Assembly (NCBI GenBank): GCA_020847015.1
Contig: JADLCW010000496.1
Span: 1-9,568 of the forward strand
From: Thermomicrobiales bacterium
GTDB lineage: Bacteria > Chloroflexota > Chloroflexia > Thermomicrobiales > UBA6265
Reading direction: 5' to 3'
DNA length: 9,568 bases
Shown here piece by piece: positions 5,786 through 9,568 of the stretch; the first letter of the stretch is position 1; every line of letters begins with the position of its first letter. Position numbers and translations under genes: made by a program. The notes beneath the pieces are model-generated. The model was not told the DNA's origin. It did not search any database and saw only the letters and a list, made by a program, of their open reading frames with translations.

Positions 5786-5881
5786 GCCTTCGCATTCATC
5801 GCGCTCGAGGCGCGTCACCCTGCCGAAGTCGACCGCATTGCTTCATCGCCGGCTGATTCCGGCTGCGCCGCGCGCCGGTGT

Positions 5882-5910
5882 ATTGTCAGCCGCGCCCCGC
5901 AGGCGGTCAA
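5882..5910 (-). promoter_or_regulatory. Putative sigma-70-type promoter of the bc operon
   Basis: On the minus strand, TTGACC (5905-5910, 5 of 6 consensus) is separated by exactly 17 bp from GACAAT (5882-5887, 4 of 6). Transcription would begin near 5875, giving a leader of about 100 nt before the cytochrome b start. It is the only good promoter found upstream of the five co-directional genes. Confidence 0.5.
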
Positions 5911-5961
5911 GCACCGCCGACCGCATCCGCGCAATCGTGCACGGCGGCAGCGCCGTGGGAC

Positions 5962-5992
5962 AGAAAAGGACGGGCCGCCGCACTGGCGACCC
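5962..5992 (-). terminator. Rho-independent terminator of tRNA-Val
   Basis: On the minus strand GGGTCGCC (5985-5992) pairs with GGCGGCCC (5972-5979) around a 5-nt loop, with one G-T pair. A T-rich stretch CCTTTTCTG (5962-5970) follows. It starts 10 bp past the encoded CCA, as expected for a single-tRNA transcript, and it insulates the tRNA from the bc operon promoter. Confidence 0.65.
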
Positions 5993-6001
5993 GCCCGGGG
6001 C

Positions 6002-6078
<77 letters not shown>

Positions 6079-6089
6079 CGACCGCGCCG

Positions 6090-6095
6090 ATCATA
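6090..6095 (-). promoter_or_regulatory. Extended -10 promoter element of tRNA-Val
   Basis: The minus strand reads TGCTATGAT: a TATGAT -10 box (5 of 6 consensus) preceded by the extended TGn motif. It lies 11 bp before the mature tRNA 5' end, so the leader would be only about 5 nt. No good -35 box lies at 16-18 bp, which fits an extended -10 promoter. The expected -35 zone overlaps the first direct repeat at 6103. Confidence 0.5.
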
Positions 6096-6102
6096 GCAGA
6101 CC

Positions 6103-6189
6103 GCATTCCCGCGCGCGAGGGGTCGGTTGGGCGGCGCTGCCGACCAAGCCGATCGGCAGCCGATGCATTCCCGCGCGAAGGGCCGGTTG
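6103..6189. repeat. Pair of imperfect direct repeats around a hairpin
   Basis: Copies at 6103-6129 and 6165-6189 both begin GCATTCCCGCGCG and end CGGTTG. They differ by one 2-bp insertion and two substitutions over about 25 bp, and their starts are 62 bp apart. Between them, GCTGCCGA (6136-6143) and TCGGCAGC (6153-6160) form a perfect 8-bp hairpin. The first copy overlaps the upstream side of the tRNA-Val promoter and the second ends 15 bp before the rraA-like -35 box. They could be operator sites for a shared regulator, but no regulator is encoded here. Confidence 0.5.
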
Positions 6190-6204
6190 CCGTTCGGGGC
6201 CCGC

Positions 6205-6233
6205 TTGACCGACCTTCGAGCCATGGCTACGAT
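6205..6233 (+). promoter_or_regulatory. Putative sigma-70-type promoter of the RraA-family gene
   Basis: TTGACC (6205-6210) and TACGAT (6228-6233) are spaced by 17 bp and match consensus at 5 of 6 and 4 of 6. The -35 hexamer is the same as that of the bc operon promoter. Transcription would begin near 6240, giving a leader of about 60 nt that contains the hairpin at 6237-6260. Confidence 0.5.
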
Positions 6234-6236
6234 CCG

Positions 6237-6260
6237 GCCGCGCCGCCCGCCAGGCGCGGC
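6237..6260 (+). promoter_or_regulatory. Leader hairpin upstream of the RraA-family gene
   Basis: GCCGCGCC (6237-6244) and GGCGCGGC (6253-6260) are perfect 8-bp arms around an 8-nt loop. The hairpin lies at the predicted 5' end of the transcript, about 30 bp before the ribosome site. A 5' stem of this kind can protect mRNA from decay; a regulatory role is unproven. Confidence 0.3.
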
Positions 6261-6289
6261 GGCCCGCCCCGATGCTCGCGCGTGACGAC

Positions 6290-6293
6290 GAGG
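6290..6293 (+). promoter_or_regulatory. Ribosome binding site fixing the RraA-family start
   Basis: GAGG with a 6-nt spacer to the ATG at 6300. The alternative starts GTG 6282 and ATG 6294 are upstream of this site or touching it, so they are less likely. Confidence 0.45.
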
Positions 6294-6299
6294 ATGCTC

Positions 6300-6992
6300 A
6301 TGGCGCTGTGGACCGACGATGACGATCTTTTCGCGCTCGCCCGCCGCGAATTGTTCCCAGCGGTGGTTGGCGACGTCATGGACAAGATGGGTTTGCTCCA
6401 TCAGTTCCTGCCCGCTGCGATGCGGCCGCTTGCGCCCGACATGGTCGTTGTCGGACGGGCGATGCCGGTGCTGGAAACCGATGTTTTCGGCGAAACGGGC
6501 GGCGTCGGGATGGACGGTTCGGTCAATCGCCCTTTCGGGCTCATGTTCCGCGCGCTCGACGACTTGCGCCCCAATGAGGTGTACGTCTGCACCGGAGCGT
6601 CGCCGCGCTACGCGTTGTGGGGTGAACTGATGAGTCTGCGCGCCGGCAAGCTCGGCGCGGCCGGCGCGATCGTCGACGGGTTTTCGCGCGACACCGACGG
6701 CATCCTCGCCCTCGGGTTTCCAACCTTCTCCCGCGGCTCCTACGCGCAGGATCAGGGACCGCGCGGCAAGGTGATCGACTTTCGCTGCCCGATCGAACTG
6801 GACGGGGTGCGGGTGGCGCCGGGCGACATCGTTTTCGGCGATCGTGATGGGGTGTGCGTCATCCCGCACGCCGCCGAAGAAGAAGCGTTCCGCCGCGCCC
6901 TGGAAAAGGCGCGTGGCGAAAAGCTCGTTCGCCAGGCGCTCGAGAATGGCATGGGCGCGGCGGAAGCCTTCGAGCATTTCGGCATCATGTAG
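6300..6992 (+). CDS. RraA-family protein (HMG/CHA aldolase-like)
   Basis: 230 residues. The RraA fold family includes the RNase E inhibitor RraA and class II pyruvate aldolases such as 4-hydroxy-4-methyl-2-oxoglutarate aldolase; many members are misnamed as demethylmenaquinone methyltransferase. Visible signatures: a D-x-MDKMG stretch near 25-31; ALWGELMSLRAGKLGAAGAIVDG (split over 105-127) corresponding to the family core; SRDTD at 129-133, where Arg130 and Asp131 match the substrate- and metal-binding Arg-Asp pair of the aldolases; and PGDIVFGDRDGVCVIP (174-189), the conserved GD-x-DG-V-x-P strand. A cytoplasmic lyase acting on an oxo-acid is more likely than RNase E control. Two shorter-spaced start codons lie upstream, but GAGG favours 6300. 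It is followed on the same strand by the DUF1786 gene. Confidence 0.88.
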   Translation: MALWTDDDDLFALARRELFPAVVGDVMDKMGLLHQFLPAAMRPLAPDMVVVGRAMPVLETDVFGETGGVGMDGSVNRPFGLMFRALDDLRPNEVYVCTGASPRYALWGELMSLRAGKLGAAGAIVDGFSRDTDGILALGFPTFSRGSYAQDQGPRGKVIDFRCPIELDGVRVAPGDIVFGDRDGVCVIPHAAEEEAFRRALEKARGEKLVRQALENGMGAAEAFEHFGIM

Positions 6993-7007
6993 CGTCCCAC
7001 CCCGGCG

Positions 7008-7045
7008 TTGACCGAAAACCGGGGCCGGCGCATGCTTGCCCCGGT
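7008..7045 (+). promoter_or_regulatory. Possible weak promoter and hairpin between the RraA and DUF1786 genes
   Basis: TTGACC (7008-7013) lies 17 bp from CATGCT (7031-7036, 3 of 6 consensus). ACCGGGG (7018-7024) and CCCCGGT (7039-7045) form a 7-bp stem over the same stretch. This could be a weak internal promoter or a structure in the intergenic message. It also makes TTG 7008 an unlikely start codon. Confidence 0.25.
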
Positions 7046-7088
7046 CTGGGCGCCAGGCCAGAACTCGACAATGGAACGTGCGGACGCC

Positions 7089-8144
7089 ATGATCGACCCC
7101 TTTTCCGGCCCCATTCTCGCCATCGATGTTGGCGCGGGCACCCAGGATGTCCTGATCTACGACCCGGCGCAGGAGCCGGAAAACTGCGTCAAGCTCGTGC
7201 TGCCGTCGCAAACACAGCTCGTTGGGCGGCGCATTCAGGCGGCGACGGCTGCGGGTCGCGCAGTCCACCTGAGCGGACCGCTGATGGGCGGCGGGGCCAG
7301 CAGCAGTGCGGCGGCGTCGCATCTGGCCGCCGGGCTGCCGCTCTCCGCCACGCCAGGCGCCGCCCGCACGCTTCACAACGATCTTGCTCGCGTCGCGGCG
7401 ATGGGCGTGACGGTGCGCGACGATCCGCCTCTGGACGCCGTCGTGGTCCCCACCGGCGACGTCGATCTGGCGGCGCTGGAGACGGCGCTGACCCCCTTCG
7501 GCGTGGCAATTCCGGGCGTCATCGCGATCGCCGTGCAAGATCACGGGTTCCGCCCCGGCAGCGGCTCCAACGCGGTGCGTTTCGAGTATTTGCAGGGTTT
7601 GTTGGCCGAAGGCGGCGATCTGACCCAAATGATCTACCGCCAGCCGCCCGCCGCGATGACTCGCATGGCGGCGGTGCACGGCGCTATCCCCGGAGCCGTG
7701 CTGATGGACACCGGCGCGGCCGCCGTGCTGGGCGCCTTGGGCGATCCCCGGATAGCTCGCGCCGCGGCTGCCGGCGGCGCGATTCTGGTCAATGTCGGCA
7801 ATATGCATACCTTCGCCACGCTGATCCGCGGGCGGCGGCTCTATGGGTTGTTCGAGCATCACACCGGTGGCATCACGCCGGAACTGATCGGCAAATTGGT
7901 CGGACTCCTGCAAACCGGCGATCTGGTTCCGGAACGATTCCAGGAATCGTTCAACGGCCATGGCGCGGCGCTCGATCCCGCCTATCGCGGCATCGCGCCA
8001 TTTTCTTTCATCGCCGTCACCGGACCGCGGCGCCGCCTCGCCCAGTCACTCGGCTACTACGAGGCGGCCCCCCATGGCGATATGATGCTGACCGGCCCTT
8101 GGGGATTGGTCGAAGGCGTTCGTCTGCTCGCTCGTCGGGATTGA
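7089..8144 (+). CDS. DUF1786-family protein with an actin/sugar-kinase-like phosphate motif
   Basis: 351 residues from the ATG at 7089. In-frame starts at 7071, 7032 and TTG 7008 exist, but family similarity begins just after 7089. The N-terminal ILAIDVGAGTQDVLIYD (9-25) matches the DUF1786 family, sometimes loosely named pyruvate formate-lyase activating protein. It resembles the phosphate-1 loop of the ASKHA (actin/HSP70/sugar kinase) fold, with Asp13, Gly15, Gly17-Thr18 and Asp20. A second glycine-rich site, VNVGNMHTFATLI (234-246) followed by FEHHTGGI (255-262), could be the phosphate-2 and adenosine regions. No radical-SAM cysteine triad is present, so the activating-enzyme name is not supported. 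It is probably co-transcribed with the RraA-family gene. The biochemical role is unknown; nucleotide binding is an inference. Confidence 0.82.
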   Translation: MIDPFSGPILAIDVGAGTQDVLIYDPAQEPENCVKLVLPSQTQLVGRRIQAATAAGRAVHLSGPLMGGGASSSAAASHLAAGLPLSATPGAARTLHNDLARVAAMGVTVRDDPPLDAVVVPTGDVDLAALETALTPFGVAIPGVIAIAVQDHGFRPGSGSNAVRFEYLQGLLAEGGDLTQMIYRQPPAAMTRMAAVHGAIPGAVLMDTGAAAVLGALGDPRIARAAAAGGAILVNVGNMHTFATLIRGRRLYGLFEHHTGGITPELIGKLVGLLQTGDLVPERFQESFNGHGAALDPAYRGIAPFSFIAVTGPRRRLAQSLGYYEAAPHGDMMLTGPWGLVEGVRLLARRD

Positions 8145-8145
8145 A

Positions 8146-9568
8146 TCAGCCTTCAGCCGGAATGGGTTGAACCAACACTGGCGCTGTCTCTTCGGCAATG
8201 CCGTAGAAATCCATCCGCTGCCGCTCGATCGTCGCCTGCGCCTCATGCTCCGGCACGTCGAACCATCGCAGCACCCGGAAGGCGAACTCCAGCGAGGCTT
8301 CGAACTCCGGCTGCACTACTTCGTCGGCGCCGGCTCGGCTCAACAGAATCATTTCCGTTCCAGCATTTGCGCGCGCGATGACGTGAATTTCGGGCTGGAG
8401 GCGCCGCGCGGCTCGCGCCGCTGCCCGCGCCGCAACCAGATCCGGCATAGCCAACGCCAGCACCCGAGCCGATCGCACCCCGGCCCGCTCCAGCACTGGT
8501 TCCGCCCCGGCGTCGCCATAGATCGCGCGCACCCCACGCTGGCGCAGCGTACGAATGACGGCGGGGTTGAGATCGATCGCCGAGTAGGACAATCCGCGCT
8601 CTTCCAGGGCGATCGCCAACTGCGTGCCGATCCGACCATAGCCGCAAATCACCGCGTGATCGCCGACTGGCGTCTCGACCGGTTCCAGGCCGACTTGCGT
8701 CCGCTCCGACCACACTACGCCCGGCAGGCGGTGCGCGATGCGCACGAGCGCGGGCGCCGCCGCGAGCACGCCTGGCGCGAGGAGAATGGACCCCAACGCG
8801 GCAGCCAGAATCATTTCATACTGATGCTGATCGATGACCCCGTCAGCCATCCCCACCCCGGCCAGCACGAAGCTGAACTCGCCCATCTGCGCCAGCAGCG
8901 CCGCAACCAGTGCGGCGGTTCGCGGATCGACTCCGGCCGCCAGTTGCGCGCCTCCCACGATCAGCAATTTGCCGAACACGAGGGCGGCGACCAGCACGAG
9001 CGCCGGCTGGAAATGGGCGGCCACATACCCGGGATCGAGCAGCATGCCGACCGCGACGAAGAACAGCGAGGCGAACAGATCGCGAAACGGCACGATATCG
9101 GCCAGCACTTGCCCGTCGAACTCCGATTCGGAAACGACGATGCCAGCCAGAAAGGCGCCGAGGGCGAACGATAACCCGGCCGCATCGGCGGCCAGTCCGG
9201 CTCCGAGCGCGATCAGCACCACCAGCAGCAGGAACAGTTCCCGCGCGCCGTGCCGCGCCACCGCATCCAGTAGACGCGGCACGATCCACAGCCCCGCCGG
9301 CACGACGGCGAGCAAAGCAAACGCGGCCATCGCCAGCGACTGCAGCAGTTGGCCACGAACATCGCCGCCTTCGTTGGCCAACACCGGGACGACCGCGAGC
9401 ATGGGAACGAGACAGAGATCCTGCACGATGCCGACGCCGAGGGCGATGCGTCCTTGCGCGCTGTCGCCCTCGCCGCGCCCGAGCAGCAGCTTGAGCGCGA
9501 CGACCGAGCTGGAGATGGCGAACGCGCCGCCGAGCAGCAGCGCCGCCGGAATCGACCAGCCCACCGCC
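8146..9568 (-). CDS. KefB/CPA2-type cation:proton antiporter with TrkA-N domain, 5' partial
   Basis: The frame is open to the right edge and the N terminus is missing; about 473 codons are visible. Counting from Val at 9564, the antiporter part holds multiple helices to about residue 278. Landmarks are AISSSVVALKLLL, VQDLCLVPML, GAFLAGIVVSESEF (136-149), FFVAVGMLLDP (168-178) and LLAQMGEFSFVLAG, all typical of CPA2 exchangers. After a short linker comes a Rossmann TrkA-N/RCK domain (about 303-420) with VICGYGRIGTQLA (Gly308, Gly310, Gly313), Asp331 at the end of the second strand (NAD-type preference) and YGDA at 349-352. No TrkA-C domain follows; a short acidic tail ends the protein. It exchanges K+ or Na+ for protons, gated by a dinucleotide. 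Its stop is 1 bp from that of the convergent DUF1786 gene. Confidence 0.92.
   Translation of the reverse strand, partial: AVGWSIPAALLLGGAFAISSSVVALKLLLGRGEGDSAQGRIALGVGIVQDLCLVPMLAVVPVLANEGGDVRGQLLQSLAMAAFALLAVVPAGLWIVPRLLDAVARHGARELFLLLVVLIALGAGLAADAAGLSFALGAFLAGIVVSESEFDGQVLADIVPFRDLFASLFFVAVGMLLDPGYVAAHFQPALVLVAALVFGKLLIVGGAQLAAGVDPRTAALVAALLAQMGEFSFVLAGVGMADGVIDQHQYEMILAAALGSILLAPGVLAAAPALVRIAHRLPGVVWSERTQVGLEPVETPVGDHAVICGYGRIGTQLAIALEERGLSYSAIDLNPAVIRTLRQRGVRAIYGDAGAEPVLERAGVRSARVLALAMPDLVAARAAARAARRLQPEIHVIARANAGTEMILLSRAGADEVVQPEFEASLEFAFRVLRWFDVPEHEAQATIERQRMDFYGIAEETAPVLVQPIPAEG

Noticed and set aside
5775..5795. Longer cytochrome b start at 5795
   Set aside because: There is no ribosome site before it, while GGGAGG lies 5 bases before the ATG at 5774. 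The seven extra codons contain that site.
6854..8170. A 438-codon open frame on the plus strand
   Set aside because: It overlaps the DUF1786 gene in another frame and is Arg/Pro/Gly-rich low-complexity sequence without motifs.

Overview
The DNA is very GC-rich, the genes are packed with little spacing, and the gene families point to a respiring bacterium, most likely a Chloroflexota member (Thermomicrobia-like). This lineage guess is an inference from the split b-type cytochrome operon, the queuosine-salvage tail and the codon use. Another GC-rich, quinone-respiring phylum cannot be excluded without a search.

Layout from left to right. (1) Positions 1-123 hold the last 40 codons of a probable queuosine-salvage (DUF2419) protein on the + strand. 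It is followed by a hairpin, then a decayed C-terminal tail of a tyrosine recombinase (about 179-310), then a tRNA-Glu(CTC) gene on the - strand with its own promoter and terminator hairpin. (2) Positions 540-1654 (-) hold a two-gene unit with a 4-bp overlap: a zinc-ribbon protein of unknown function and a formimidoyl-THF cyclodeaminase/cyclohydrolase-type protein. (3) Positions 1744-5774 (-) are the centrepiece, a five-gene operon for a quinol-oxidising cytochrome bc/b6f-type complex. Its order is b6-like cytochrome b, subunit-IV-like C-terminal half of cytochrome b, Rieske iron-sulfur protein, a membrane-anchored cytochrome c fused to three tandem blue-copper domains, and a 67-residue single-helix membrane protein. 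A good sigma-70-like promoter lies upstream and a strong hairpin downstream. (4) Positions 6002-6078 (-) hold tRNA-Val(CAC) with encoded CCA, a terminator and an extended -10 promoter. (5) On the + strand, an RraA-family protein (6300-6992) with a good promoter is followed by a DUF1786-family protein (7089-8144) with an actin/sugar-kinase-like phosphate motif. (6) Positions 8146-9568 (-) hold the C-terminal part of a KefB/CPA2-type cation:proton antiporter with a TrkA-N domain. It runs off the right edge and converges on the DUF1786 gene with 1 bp between stops.

How the genes work together. The bc operon should oxidise quinol at the membrane through cytochrome b and the Rieske protein. No separate cytochrome c1 or f gene is present. 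The electron acceptor is apparently built into the operon as the cytochrome c/triple-cupredoxin fusion, so haem and copper carriers would hand electrons onward on one flexible tethered chain. This fusion is the most unusual object in the window. The other genes look like housekeeping (tRNAs, one-carbon metabolism, cation antiport) plus a poorly characterised RraA/DUF1786 pair.

No gene-free stretch exceeds 300 bases. The largest are 124-384 (recombinase remnant and hairpins), 5775-6001 (bc operon promoter and tRNA-Val terminator) and 6079-6299 (divergent promoters, a pair of imperfect direct repeats and hairpins).
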